Below are positions 34,794-45,497 of a DNA stretch of 64,000 nucleotides, one piece after another. Origin of the DNA: Penelope pileata (taxonomy: Eukaryota; Chordata; Aves; Galliformes; Cracidae). The notes beneath the pieces are model-generated. The model saw nothing but the letters and a program-made list of their open reading frames with translations, was not told the DNA's origin and ran no database searches. Position 1 is the stretch's first letter, and each line of letters starts with the position of its first letter. The DNA lies in the NCBI GenBank assembly GCA_013396635.1, contig WBMW01005534.1, positions 43,790-107,789 on the forward strand. Direction: 5' to 3'. Made by a program: the position numbers and the translations under genes.

Positions 34794-34997
34794 ACATCCA
34801 CTGGTACAGATTTTTATGTGCATGCCATGCAGGCTCTTGTTCATTGCTGGCAAAAATGCATAGCTAGTGGTGATTACTATGTTGAAAAACAGTGTTTTGT
34901 AGATGAGAATTTGCTCTATCAAATAGTGTTATTGTGCTCTTTCTACCTGTTGTAGTTTTCATGGAAATATATAGAAGGTATTACTTTCAGAGCAGCC

Positions 34998-36183
34998 TAC
35001 ATAGAATCAAGAATTACAAGAATTACATTTTTATATCACTACCTGTAAACCTGAGCAGCACTCCATCCTTGTTCTTTGTTCTCCATAACTATTTTGCTCG
35101 GTGCTTAGGTTAGTTCCAAGCATTTTTGGTTTATTCTGGGTACAGTGAAGACTTGATTATAAGTCTTAATGCTCTAGTAACATAAGGACTGTTAATACTT
35201 CTACTTTTGTTTTCCAATATGCTTTATAACATTATTGGTTTTGGCAGCCACAGTGATATCTGAGCACATATTGTCAGAAGAGTCCTTCTGAAACAAAGCT
35301 ATTTCTGGAACAGTAACCAAAGACTGTATTACTACTGGTATGAGAGAGAAAAATAACCTGCTAGGTCATTTTCTTAGATAATTACTCTTTGTTTGCAAGG
35401 ATTCAGATTTTCAAGTTCTTGAATGTGAAGGTGAAATTTATTAGCTGAATGGGAAGAAATGACTAATATTACAAACATTGCATACAATAATAATAGAAGC
35501 AAATCCTAGTCTTAGAAGTATGCCAAAACCTATTTCTCCTTGAATTATATATTCTGCATAAAAGTCAGCTGTGCAACCTGTCAAAACAAGTTCCATCTCC
35601 CTGACACTTTAAAAATTGCATTTTGGGTAGGATCATGGTTCTTCTTCACTCATCTACTTCAGGCAACAAATATTTGAATCATCAGACCTGACTGTGAAGT
35701 GGAGCTGTGCAGGGTAAACTCCATTAACTGACAGTCATGTGCCATGCAGCTCCATGTCATCCATGTCACTGATTCTATTTAAATAACCAAATTCAAGCTC
35801 ATTCTTCACCTAGACTCTAAAGCTTAATGTAACCCAGTTTTACTATGATGAGCAGAACTTCTTCCATGTAATTCTTATAGAAATCATTCGTGTCTTCTGA
35901 CCTTCAGCATGAGGAATCCAAGGCAAGGCCTTGGTCAGTACCTTGCTACTTCAGAAGGATCTGCTGGCCATGACACAGGATTCTGTGTTCTCTCTATGTC
36001 AAACTCAATACCATCTTCTTATCAGAAACTGCTATCTGAAAAGCCAGGGCAACACTTCTTTCCTTATTTTCTGAGTATCTTCTGTCCTTCAGGGCAGGAA
36101 CACACCATTCATACAACATTAATAAGTAATATTAAAGTTTGTGCAAAGAATGGCTATATGGTAGGAACAGGAGGTTCTGGAAA
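34998..36183. other. Unique DNA, no gene
   Basis: About 1.2 kb of AT-rich sequence with no recognised gene or repeat. Confidence 0.55.
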
Positions 36184-36680
36184 TCACAGAACCATAGAGT
36201 AATCTCAGTTGGAAGGGATCCACAAGGATCATTGTGTCCTGGCTTCACACAGGACCACCTAAAAATGTCTGAGAGTGTTGTCCAAATGCTTCTTGAACTC
36301 CAGCAGGGTTGGTGCTGTGACCACTGCCCTGGGGAGCCTGTTCCAGTGCTCGACCACCCTCTCAGTGAAGAATATTTACCTAATACACAACCTGACCCTC
36401 CCCTGACACAGCTCCATGTCATTCCCTCAGGTCCTGTCATGCCACCAGAAAGAAGAGATCAGCGCCCACCCCTCCGCTCCCCTTGAGCTGTAGGCTGCTA
36501 TGAGGCTTCCCCTCAGTCTCCTTGTCTGAACAAACCAAAGGACCTCATCTGCTCCTTTTACGTCTTCTCCTCTAGACCCTTTACCATCTTCATAGCTTCC
36601 TTTGGATGCTCTCTAAAAATTTTATGTCCTTCCTATATTGTGGTGCTCAAAACTGCACACAGTACTTGAGTTGAGGCCAC
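36184..36680 (-). mobile_element. CR1 LINE fragment (divergent)
   Basis: CACAGAACCATAGAGTAATC is an altered complement of the CR1 tail, and GTTGGAAGGGATCCACAAGG plus CCTGTTCCAGTGCTCGACCA follow the usual CR1 3' order. The match proceeds to AGTACTTGAGTTGAGGCC, equivalent to the HLEYCVQ region. It is more diverged than the copies with N and looks like an older subfamily. It ends where a different CR1 segment begins. Confidence 0.9.
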
Positions 36681-37310
36681 ACTCTCCTCTTTTAGTTTGA
36701 AACCATTTCTCCTTGTCCTGTCACCACAGACTCTGCTAAAAAGTCTGTCCCTTCTTTCATATAGCTCCCCTTTAGATATTGAAAGGCAGCTATCAGCTCT
36801 CCCCAGAGCCTTTTCTTCTCCAGGCTGAACAGCCCCAGCTCTCTCAGCCTGTCATCTTAGGGTCAATGTTCCATCCCTTGTATCATTTTTGTGGCCCTCC
36901 TCTGGACACGCTCCAACAGGCCCATGTCTCTCCTGTGCTGAGGACTACACATCTGGATGCAGTGCTCCAGGCGAGATCTCACCAGCGCAGAGTAAAGGCA
37001 CAGGATCACCTCCCTTGCCCTGCTGGCCACGCTGCTTTTGATACAGTCCAGGACACAGTTGGCTTTCTGGGCTGTGAGGGCACATTGCTGGCTCATGTCT
37101 AGCTAGCCATCCACCAGTACTCTCAAGTCCTCTTCAGCAGGGCTGTGCTTTATCCTTTCATCCTCATCTTGTTATGGAAGTGGGGGTTGCCACAACCCAG
37201 GTGCAAGAGCTTGCACTTGGCTTTTTTGAATCTCATGAGGTTCTCCTGGACCTGCTGCTTAAGCCTGTCTAGGTTTCTCTGGATGACATCCCATCCCTCA
37301 ACCACTTCAT
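36681..37310 (-). mobile_element. CR1 LINE internal fragment
   Basis: The sequence restarts earlier in the 3'-to-5' order of CR1 (TTTAGTTTGAAACCATTTCT, complement of the RTRGNGFKL segment) and runs to the segment upstream of SRSREVILCLYSAL and QQCALTAQKANCVLDCIK, then on through KFNKAKCKLL-like sequence near 37240. It lacks the 3' tail, so this is a separate copy or a duplication joined to the one at 36184. Internal stops and frameshifts are present. Confidence 0.9.
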
Positions 37311-38862
37311 TTGGTTGTTGATTGCCCAGCCCTCCAGTTTCTCATGATCTCTCTGAGATTAAGTCGATGAATTCACATTTTATTGTTCTTGCCGGAAACT
37401 TTCTTTCCCCTGCTCACTGCTTGTTTTTCCTCATCTTTTAAAGGACTTTTACAGTGAGTTATTTGTTTTAATACTTCTGGAAAGTAGACACAAAAAGGTC
37501 ATTCGACGTGCAAATTGAATTTTTAAGAGTATTTTTAAAAATTCTACAAGTTGTTTAGCAAGTTGCAGTGAAGGAAAATTTTGAACTATAATATTTGTGT
37601 CAATATACCAAGTGTAGAATGACAGTTCTGACACCATTAAAATCACATAGCAGGTCCTGGAAAGTGTTTTGGCAGAGATATGCCACTGACATGCTGCAAA
37701 ACAGGCAGGAGGCTGATTTAGCTGGGCACCTGAGGATGCTCAACAAGAGAAGGGAAGCCCATGGAGATAGCATAGCTGCAATCACTGTTCTGAATGCAAT
37801 GTTCAGAATATGTTCAGGGGAAAGATAAAATACTGGCTTGCTCAGCCAGTCCCTGTTGCCATGACAACTCTGGAGAGTGGCAATTTAGATCAGCCTTAAG
37901 GCTACTCTATCAGCTCTAGTGGATGAAAGGATGGAAGACCACTTACAGCTGCTGAAGAAACCAGTACTAATAATGTGATGACTGCATGTATGTATGAATC
38001 TGTTGTATGAGCTAAATAAAATATTGATGTTACCGTCATTTGTCTTCACAAAGATGACAGCAATTGTCAGTGCAAAAGTAGAGCCAGAAAGTATAAGGGC
38101 GTTCAGATTATTTCACTGAACCAGACCTGTAGCATTCTGCCATTCTATCCACTAGCCTTCTAGCATTCTATCCACTGTCCTATTCCTTATTCCAGGCCTT
38201 GTCAGATGTTGCTGCACACCATGGCAGCAGCACCAGCAGGCTGCTTTTGCCTCAGCTTTGCTACCTGCTACAACTGCTGGGGTGTGCTGTATACTTTGCG
38301 GAAGGCTCGGAGACTTACAAGTGTGGAGAATTCAGTTTTCTTTTTTTGTTGTTCTTCATGTAGGATGTGGATACAGCTTGTGCTGTAGAACCAAGACATT
38401 TCTGTGTCATGTACCTCTACCTCCATGTCACTTCTGTCTCCTGGATTCTTTGTGTTTAGGGTGTGAAATCAGCAGCAAGGTATAGCTGATTTCCATCCAG
38501 TGAGCTGCTTTCACTCCAATTACGGTATGAATCCCAAGCAATGATCACTCATTCTCTTAACAAGTTTTTTTCCAAGAAATAAAATATGCAAGAAATAAGT
38601 CTTTGTCTGTTCATAGGTCAGGCATAATGCATTCACAAATGCACCTTTAAGACCCCAATGAGGAGAATACAATTGACGAGGCTCTGTAAACAAGAAGCAT
38701 ATCCAAAGCATTAATATAGGCCATTCTTTTCTTCTCTTTTAGCAAAAGAGCTGAATGCACAACATTTGTCTCATTATGCCTAGCATGCTATTACTTTGCT
38801 TTTTCACAATGGCAAGGTAACCTGCTGACACAGCTTGCCAAGCTCCTGCTTCCCTCGGTGGA
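37311..38862. other. Unique DNA with a GC-richer middle
   Basis: 37640-37950 is GC-richer than its surroundings and contains an RFX-like X-box at 37855. A short internal duplication (TAGCATTCT and TATCCACT repeated) lies at 38130-38180. No coding region is recognised. Confidence 0.5.
37855..37868. promoter_or_regulatory. RFX X-box-like palindrome
   Basis: GTTGCCATGACAAC differs by one base from the palindromic RFX site GTTGCCATGGCAAC. RFX factors bind such sites in enhancers and ciliary gene promoters. Occurrence by chance is possible and no other regulatory cluster is obvious. Confidence 0.3.
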
Positions 38863-38930
38863 TATATAAGCCAAGCTGATGCAAATGGTCTATTGAATTG
38901 CATTTGCTTGGCAGTCCTCCCACACACAAG
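38863..38930 (-). promoter_or_regulatory. Octamer plus TATA promoter-like cluster
   Basis: On the minus strand an octamer ATTTGCAT (38886-38879) lies 8 bp upstream of CTTATATA (38870-38863). On the plus strand the same region reads TATATAAG followed by ATGCAAAT. A second CATTTGC at 38900 and flanking CCAAGC/TTGG make an imperfect inverted repeat around ATGCAAAT. POU-domain factors bind the octamer. No recognised transcript follows in either direction, so this is only a candidate. Confidence 0.25.
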
Positions 38931-39227
38931 ATGAAGAGTAGCGACTTTGATTTGCGGGACCTCTTCTCATTTTCTTCTTTTGTAATGCAATATCTTTTGT
39001 TTGAGAAATGGATGCAGTCTGAATGGAGAATATAAATTCTGCCCTATGGTCCTATAGTGAAAATATTTTTTTTCTGCTGTTAGAGTTACCATTATTCCTG
39101 ATTCCTGATATCAGAGAGTCTGCTTAAATATTTGACAAAATAAGGTGCCCAGGTTCTCTCTATAAATCTGCAGAGCAAAGTTTGGTTTGGATGAAACCAC
39201 AGCGTGTTCTTAAAATGTACATACAGC
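38931..39227. other. Spacer; no gene recognised
   Basis: A 34-codon frame (38931-39035, +) starts just after the TATA/octamer cluster but has no known motif. The rest is AT-rich. Confidence 0.45.
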
Positions 39228-40137
39228 TATTCTCTTCAACATCTTTATCAATAACATAGACAGTGGGATTGAGTGTACCCTCGGCAAGTTTGCTGATGAC
39301 ACCAAGCTGACTGGTGCAGTTGATACAATAGATAGAAGGGATGACATCCAGAGGGACCTGGACAGCCTTGAAAAGGGGGCCCATACAAACATAATGAAGT
39401 TCAACAAGGCCTAGTGCAAAGTGTTACACTTGGGTTGTGGCAATCCCAGGTAGGTGTACAGACTGGAAGAACTCCTTGAGAGCAGCTGTGCAGAGAAGGA
39501 CTTAGAGATCCTGGTGTACAAAAAGCTGGACGTGAGGCAGCAGTGTGCATTTGCACCCCGGAAGACCATCTACACCTTGGGCTGCATCAACAGAGGGGTG
39601 GGCAGCAGAGAGAGGGAGGTGATTGTTCCCCTACAGTCTGCCCTCATGAGGCCCCACTTGGAGTACTGCATCCAGGCCTGGGGCTCTCAGGTGCTCAGCA
39701 CAAGGAAGATGTAGAGTTATTGGAGCGGGTCCAGACGATGGCCATGAAGATGATCAGAGGGCTGGAGCACCTCTTTTATGTAGAAAGGTTGATGGATCTG
39801 GGCTCGTTTATCTTGGAGAAGTCTCTAGAGAGACCTCATTGCAGCCTTACAGTACTTGAAAGGAGTTTACAAGCAGGAGGGGGACAGACTTTTTACACGG
39901 CCTGATAGTCATAGGACAAGGTGGAATGGTTTTAAACTGAAAGAGGGGAGATTCAGGTTAAATGTTAAGAAGAAATTTTTTACTCAGAGGGTAGTAAGGC
40001 ACTGGAACGGGTTGCTGAGAGAAGTTGTGGATGCCTCATCCCTGGAGGTGTTTAAGGCAAGGTTGGATGGGGCTCTGAGCAGCCTGATCTAGTGGTTGAC
40101 AACCCTACCTACAGCAGGGGGATTGGAACAAGATGAT
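39228..40137 (+). mobile_element. CR1 LINE, outer copy of a CR1-in-CR1 nest
   Basis: The copy begins inside reverse transcriptase (ILFNIFINNIDSGIE) and passes the FADD catalytic box (near 39287). It continues through RREVIVPLQSAL-like, RPHLEYCIQAWGSQ, DSHRTRWNGFKLKEGRF and VVRHWNGLLREVVDA segments. It stops at GGAACAAGATGAT. A stop codon after the KFNKA segment (near 39412) and frameshifts inactivate it. Its missing tail resumes at 40761 after an inserted CR1. At about 0.95 kb it is the most continuous C-terminal CR1 copy in the window and shows what the three N-containing copies lack. Confidence 0.94.
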
Positions 40138-40760
40138 TTTCAGTGTGCCCTTGTGGCCAAAAAGGCCAATGGTATCCTGAGGTCCATCAAAAAGAGCATG
40201 GCCAGCAGGTTGAGGGAGGTGATCCTCCCCCTCTACTCTGCCCTGGTGAGGCCACACCTAGAATACTGTGTCCAGTTCTGGGCTCTCCAGTTCAAAAAAG
40301 ACAGGGATTTGCTAGAATGAGTCCAGAGGAAGGCAACAAAGGTGGTAAAGGGCCTGGAGCATCTTCCATACTAGGAAAGGCTGAGTGACCTGTGTCTGTT
40401 CAGCCTGGAGAAGAGAAGACTGAGAGGTGACCTCATAAATGTTTATAAACAGGAGACAAAGGAGATGGGGCCAAGCTCTTCTCAGTGCTCTGCAATGATA
40501 GGACAAGGGGGAATGGCCAAAAACTGGAGCACAGGAATTTCCACGCAAACATGCGTAAGATCTTATTTATGGTAAGGGTGACAGAGCCCTGGAACTTGCT
40601 GCCAAGAGAGGTTGTGGATTCTCCTTCTCTAGAGATACTTAAGAACTGTCTGAATGCCTACCTGTGCAACCTGCTATAGAGAACCTGGTTTAGCAGTGGA
40701 GTTGGACTCGATGATCTTCAGAGGTCCCTTCCAACCCCTGCAATTCTGCCATTCCGTGAT
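40138..40760 (+). mobile_element. CR1 LINE inserted in another CR1
   Basis: Directly after AAGATGAT of the outer copy, the sequence jumps back to CAGTGTGCCCTTGTGGCC (the QCALVAKKANGILRSIK segment). It runs through REVILPLYSALVRPHLEYCV, FSLEKRRLRGDLINVYK and the 3' untranslated part (GATGATCTTCAGAGGTCCCT), and ends at CCATTCCGTGAT. It is 5'-truncated and carries stops (for example after RDLLE near 40318). Confidence 0.92.
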
Positions 40761-40799
40761 CTTTAAGGTCCCTTTGAACGAAAGTCATTCTATGATTCT
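40761..40799 (+). mobile_element. 3' tail of the outer CR1
   Basis: CTTTAAGGTCCCTTTGAACG and CATTCTATGATTCT form a CR1 terminus. They continue exactly where the outer copy broke off at 40137, since the family normally reads GATGATCTTTAAGGTCCC. This shows the inner copy interrupted the outer one rather than the two being adjacent. Confidence 0.88.
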
Positions 40800-41977
40800 C
40801 TTGAGTGTATGTATACATCAAAGTGTTGACTTTGAGTAGGGTATTTTGCTGTCTTTAGAATTATTTTCCTTATGGATTTATTCTTTATATCCATTAAGAC
40901 AAAACAAAGTAAAACAACTACAATTTATTTTTAATGGGGGTTCAACTTTTAGTTTTAGTAACTTTTAAACTTTTTGCTATCAAAACTATTTGACTTTTCT
41001 CCTAGTTAAATATTGCTTTCTAATTGCCTTGCCTTTTTCCAGTTTGAGTGGTAAGAAAGGAGATATGTAAAATCAAAAGCCTGTGATTCACCTTCAAATT
41101 TTTGGCCCTCACTTCTTACTTGGGAAATGGAGTGGGAAAAGCTGTATTTCAAGAATATTGTAGTTATTTCTGAATTGCAAGGGACTACATGTGAAATGTA
41201 CCCTTTCTTTCATCACACAGATAATTTAATCCTTCTGTATATCTGAAAAATTGGTGCAATTAATTCCTGTGTAATATAATATGGAAGAAATGTTTTGCAT
41301 CTTGTAGCACCTTCTTTGTTTCCAAATCAAATCATCTCCAGCAATCGTAGTAGCTGAGAACAGTTGGTGACTTGCAGTGGCTACAGGAGCATGGGAACAT
41401 AGGGCATTCCAAGAAGGCTAAAGCATTGACCTAGCTATAAGATTCAGGCACTTTCAGTGACCTCTGTAATATAGTTCTGAAGTATTTTTAGACTGTTTAC
41501 TGTATTTAATTTTCCCAGCCCCCTCACCACCCAGATAGGTGCCTCTCCTCACAAGGATAATTGCTTCTCATAGGCCAGGCTGGTCAGTTCTTCTGCCTGC
41601 AGTGCTGCAATTAGAGAAACATTGTCTTGATGCCAACGCTAACTGGAGCTTTACTGGAGAATGTAATCTTAACATTTTCCTTTCATTTTCAATAGGGAGG
41701 CAAGAAAGTCTCTGTACCAAAGAGGCAAGAGCTTTAGCTCTACTTCCTGCATGTTTCCCAAGAGTGCATTGCCACTACATACTGCAGAGGGATCTGTTCT
41801 TACTCCAAACTCTACCATTTCTCCACAGAGTTTAAGTAATAGTGATAGCCAGCCAGCTTCCCCAGGAAACTAGTATCTTTCTGCCCTCCCGGTCCCAGTC
41901 TCCCTTCCTTTCCTCTCTGTCCATTTGATCAGAGAATTTAGCCACAGAAACACCAGACAGCAGCCAGCATCCCAGCC
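40800..41977. other. Unique DNA, no gene
   Basis: The left 700 bp are AT-rich. 41500-41970 is GC-richer and contains a 98-codon frame (41539-41835, +) with no recognised domain. No supporting promoter or splice context was found. Confidence 0.5.
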
Positions 41978-42506
41978 TGTTGTGGTTTGACTCAGCAGAC
42001 AGCTAAGTCCCACACAGTCGTTTGCTCACCCTCCTCCCTCCCCAGGTGGGATGGGGGAGAGAATTAAGGAAAAAATACAGTACGGGATAAAAGCTATTTA
42101 CTAAGACTGTAAAAGAATTAAAAGAACAGTAATTATATGTATATACACACAAAAATAGACGATACACAAAGTAAGGGCTCACCAGCTGCTGTCTGATGCC
42201 CAGCCAGTCCCTGAGCAGTAGCATCTCCCAGGCTAACTCCCATTCCTTATATTACGTGATGTCATATGGTACGGAATATCTCTTTGGTCAGTTTGGACCA
42301 GCTGCCTGGTCCTGACCCCTCCCAGCTCCCTGTGCCCCCCACAACTCCTTCACTGGCAGAACAATTCAAGAAGCTGAAAAAATTAAAATGTCCTTGGCTC
42401 TGTTCAACGCTTCCAGGTGTTGTCAGTTTTGTTTTTCTTCTAGAACAAAAACATAGCTTTATACCAGACAGTATGAGAAAAGTAATTTCTGTTAGAAACT
42501 AAGACA
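41978..42506 (-). mobile_element. Solo LTR, same family as 34152
   Basis: The 529-bp block begins TGTTGTGGTTTGACTCAGCA and ends GAAACTAAGACA, with the TG...CA ends of a retroviral LTR. It is flanked by CAGCC (41973-41977) and CTGCC (42507-42511), a 5-bp duplication with one mismatch. It aligns end to end with the LTR at 34152. Minus-strand sense is inferred from the TATA-like ATATAAGG at 42252-42245. No internal viral sequence adjoins it. Confidence 0.87.
42245..42252 (-). promoter_or_regulatory. TATA-like motif of the LTR
   Basis: ATATAAGG on minus, next to a CRE-like ATGACATCACGTAAT on the same strand. The equivalent motif is present in the LTR at 34152. Confidence 0.35.
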
Positions 42507-45291
42507 CTGCCTTACACAGGCACCATATCTACAACTTGTTTCTTTAATGAGAGATGGAGAGAAGGGCTCTCATTCCTTTCCTTTGATACTGATTTTGGCT
42601 GGTGTACTCATCTTCACTAATTCGTGTCAGCCACTTCTTCCTCACAGCCTATCAGGGTGTACATTTTTAGACTGTACATTTGATTGTCAATTCAATTCTC
42701 ACAGTTAGGCACAACTCAGTTAGGATCCCATCTCCAGTTCTTCAGTTGACTGGCATGTGTCATCCCCTGGCTCACCATCACAGCCAAAGAGGCTTTTCTT
42801 CTGAACCAATAGACGGTTATTTTTAACCAGCACTCGGATGCATCAAATGTCAAATAAGTAGCACTGCACCCAGTAGCTGCTAGCTATATGCTGAGACATC
42901 AGGGCAATGGGGACCTTAAAATACGTGCTGCAAAGCTCAGTGACATCATTAAGTCTCCACTGCATTCCTTCTGAGACTTTTTTTTTACATCGGTATAGCA
43001 GAACCAATAGCCCATAGTTGTTTTAAATTGAAAAATCTAAGAACTGCTGCAGCTGCTTCTCTTGACTTGACCAAGCTATCTACTGAAAGCTACACAGAGT
43101 GAAGATTGCTTTGTCTAGTTTGGACTTTATTTTAAAGTGTCTATATCTTATTTGGCAGGATTTGAACTTTTGTAAGGGAATGTTAAAGAATTTCATGTAA
43201 TAATAATAAAATTAAAAATTAAATGTTCACTTTAAAACATAAAGATTTTGAGCTGCAGCGTAAGTTTTGGTGTAACACAATTTCTAAACATGCCCCCTTG
43301 ATGATTCCATTGGTACATAGTTATATTTGCAGAACTTCTAAAGTCTCCTTGCTCCCAAACTGTTGGACTGACAGAGCAGATGGCAGTGAGGGGGTGGCAG
43401 GTCAGACGCCTTGCTAAGTCCGTATCTCTACCTTTCAACAAAGTTCCTGTGACAGCAGGGCCTCAGTGGACAAACATCCTCTCCTGAGAGTAAGGAGTTG
43501 TTAATTGCAAGGCTGACCAGCTGTTCTCTGCACCCCAGGTCACAGAGCAGGCAGAGGTCACACTGCAGCACTGCAAGGCAGCAAGGCACAGGGGCTGCTC
43601 GTGAAGGTCTCCCTGAGTGAGATTTTGGAATTGCCTTTCTGCAATTCCAAGTGGACACACTGCTCACTAATTTATTTATACCAGCTTGTTTAGTAAGTGG
43701 AGTTGACTGGACCATTAGTGACAACTGTGTTAGAAGACAACAGCTGCAGAAGAGTTTTGCTGGCAGATTTGGGACACGAGAGAGGCTCTTTGCTGCTGAG
43801 ATACCGGAAATATTTCAGATTTCTCAATTCTTCTCTTACTGTGACTATAGACATGAATTCTCTGCAGCAAAAGAAATGAGCATTTAAGATTAAGAAGTAA
43901 TTATAAAGTTAGCACTATTAATGCTAATAGCACTATTAATGCTAATAGCACTATTAACACTATCAATGCTAACTATAGGCAGGACACATTTCAATTTTGC
44001 ATTCTTTCTTAATATACTGCATTTATTGTTCTATTTTTTCTTTATTTTTAAATAAGCCATTACAGGCTTTCTTATTATTACTACTATTATTTGTTTCCAG
44101 TTTTTGGTAGACCCAGTATTAGAATTAGAATTAAGAGGCCTATAGAGTGATGCCTAGGTATTACATCTTTACTCTTCCTCTAGATAATGAAAATTTAGTC
44201 TAGTAGGCTTTTCATGAGGAAAGTAATAATTCTGGGTTGCTGGCATCTCAGCACTTGCCCATATGTTTGCTGTTTCATTTTATTTAATGAAATCATTATT
44301 TGTAAAAAGCATTATTTGAAGAATTTTGAGCATTAAAGCTGATAATTTCATCATTGGACAGGAAACATTCACAGGAGACTTTTTATCTCTAATGTATATT
44401 AACGAGTGAGTTACATTCATGAAACTGGAAGAAAGATGCATGCCATGTTATTTCAGACATGGTGACAACGAACATTTTCTTGATATTTTCTTGAACATTT
44501 TCTGATAACAGGTTTCTAGAAGCACTGAAGTTGTCTAAGTTGACTGAAATGCATATGTCTGAAGAATTAGGCCCTAGTACCTATGAGTAGCAGTATATGC
44601 ATAGAGTACTGCATTTCCATTTGGCTTGAAAAACAAAATCAGAAGAATTTAAAAGCTGCTTGTTAAAACAAGGTGGTGTATGTTGATAAACTTGATATGA
44701 CAGTTGGTATAGTGGCCTAAACCAAGTAGAGAAGAGTACTGGTTACTGGTCGCTGGCAACAAAAGCCTGAGCTGTGAAAACTCATAATTCACTTTAGGTT
44801 CCAAATAGATGAAGAAAGGTGTGTTGCCAATTGCAGAGAGCAAGTTAAACTTCTACAATAAGGTAAAATTAGCAGCATTCATAAATAAATCATAAATGTG
44901 TGGGAACATTTTCATTTGATTTTTTTTTTCAATTGTGAAAACTATCTAGCCATAACAAAAAACAAATTCAATTTATCTAATGTTTAGAGAAAAGGACCTC
45001 GTTGAAGGGGCTGAGTAATTGCTTGGAATTGCTAAAACCAAAGAAGTACTTGAATGCTTCTCCAGAACTGACATCTACATTTTAGACGGATCCTATTGAA
45101 CTTTTAACACTCTAAGCACTGTAAGTCATGGTAAAATTTGATGCACAATTTACTTAAACCCTGATCCATATAAATCACATTAAGTAATAACACTTGGTGT
45201 TTGAGTCTTCATACCTTTTCAATACAAATAGAAGGTCAGTGTACAAGGACAATGACATTGATTTTACATAAGGTACGGAGCAGTCATAAAA
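42507..45291. other. Unique DNA, no gene
   Basis: About 2.8 kb. It contains the 18-bp tandem repeat at 43911-43975 and a GC-richer stretch at 43370-43660 with overlapping unrecognised frames on both strands. No repeat family or gene is recognised. Confidence 0.5.
43911..43975 (+). repeat. 18-bp tandem repeat, about 3.5 copies
   Basis: AGCACTATTAATGCTAAT occurs at 43911 and 43929. A third, altered copy starts at 43947 and a partial fourth ends near 43973. The first two copies are identical. Confidence 0.93.
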
Positions 45292-45497
45292 CAAAGAATG
45301 ACGGAACAGCTTAGGTTCATAGGGACCTTAAAGATCATGTAGCTCCAACCCCTCTTATGTGGGCAGGGTTGCCGCCCACTAGATCAGACTGCCCATGGCT
45401 CCACCCAGCCTGGCCTTAAACACCACCAGGAATGGGGCATTCACAGCTTCTTTGGGCACCTGTTCCAGTGCCTTATCACCCTCTGAGTAGAAATCAT
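45292..45497 (-). mobile_element. CR1 LINE 3' fragment (old)
   Basis: GGTTCATAGGGACCTTAAAG, CATGTAGCTCCAACCCCTCT, GCCTGGCCTTAAACACCACC and CACCTGTTCCAGTGCC follow the complementary order of the CR1 3' end. The tail itself is eroded (AAAGAATGACGGAACAGC). The match ends at CTCTGAGTAGAAAT. It encodes nothing beyond the last residues of ORF2. Confidence 0.9.

Larger units (their letters stand above)
33805..34997 (+). mobile_element. Mariner (Galluhop-like) interrupted by CR1 and LTR
   Basis: The left end is GGGCTGCTCTGAAAGTAATG and the right end is ATTACTTTCAGAGCAGCC, forming inverted repeats. Mariner sequence occupies 33805-34146 and 34794-34997, about 545 bp in total, nearly the same size as the copy at 16765. 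The break falls between AGTCA and CATCCACTGG, which are contiguous in the intact copy as GTCAGCTCCACTGG. The interruption consists of a CR1 3' fragment and a solo LTR. The mariner is therefore the oldest element of the nest. Confidence 0.93.

Noticed and set aside
41539..41835. 98-codon plus-strand frame in GC-richer DNA
   Set aside because: No motif, no splice or promoter context, and the GC-richer composition alone lengthens chance frames.
34152..42506. The two complete LTRs as the two ends of one provirus
   Set aside because: They lie in the same orientation 7.3 kb apart, a tempting spacing. But each has its own flanking 5-bp duplication, the intervening DNA holds CR1 and mariner sequence, and no gag, pol or env-like frame is visible between them.
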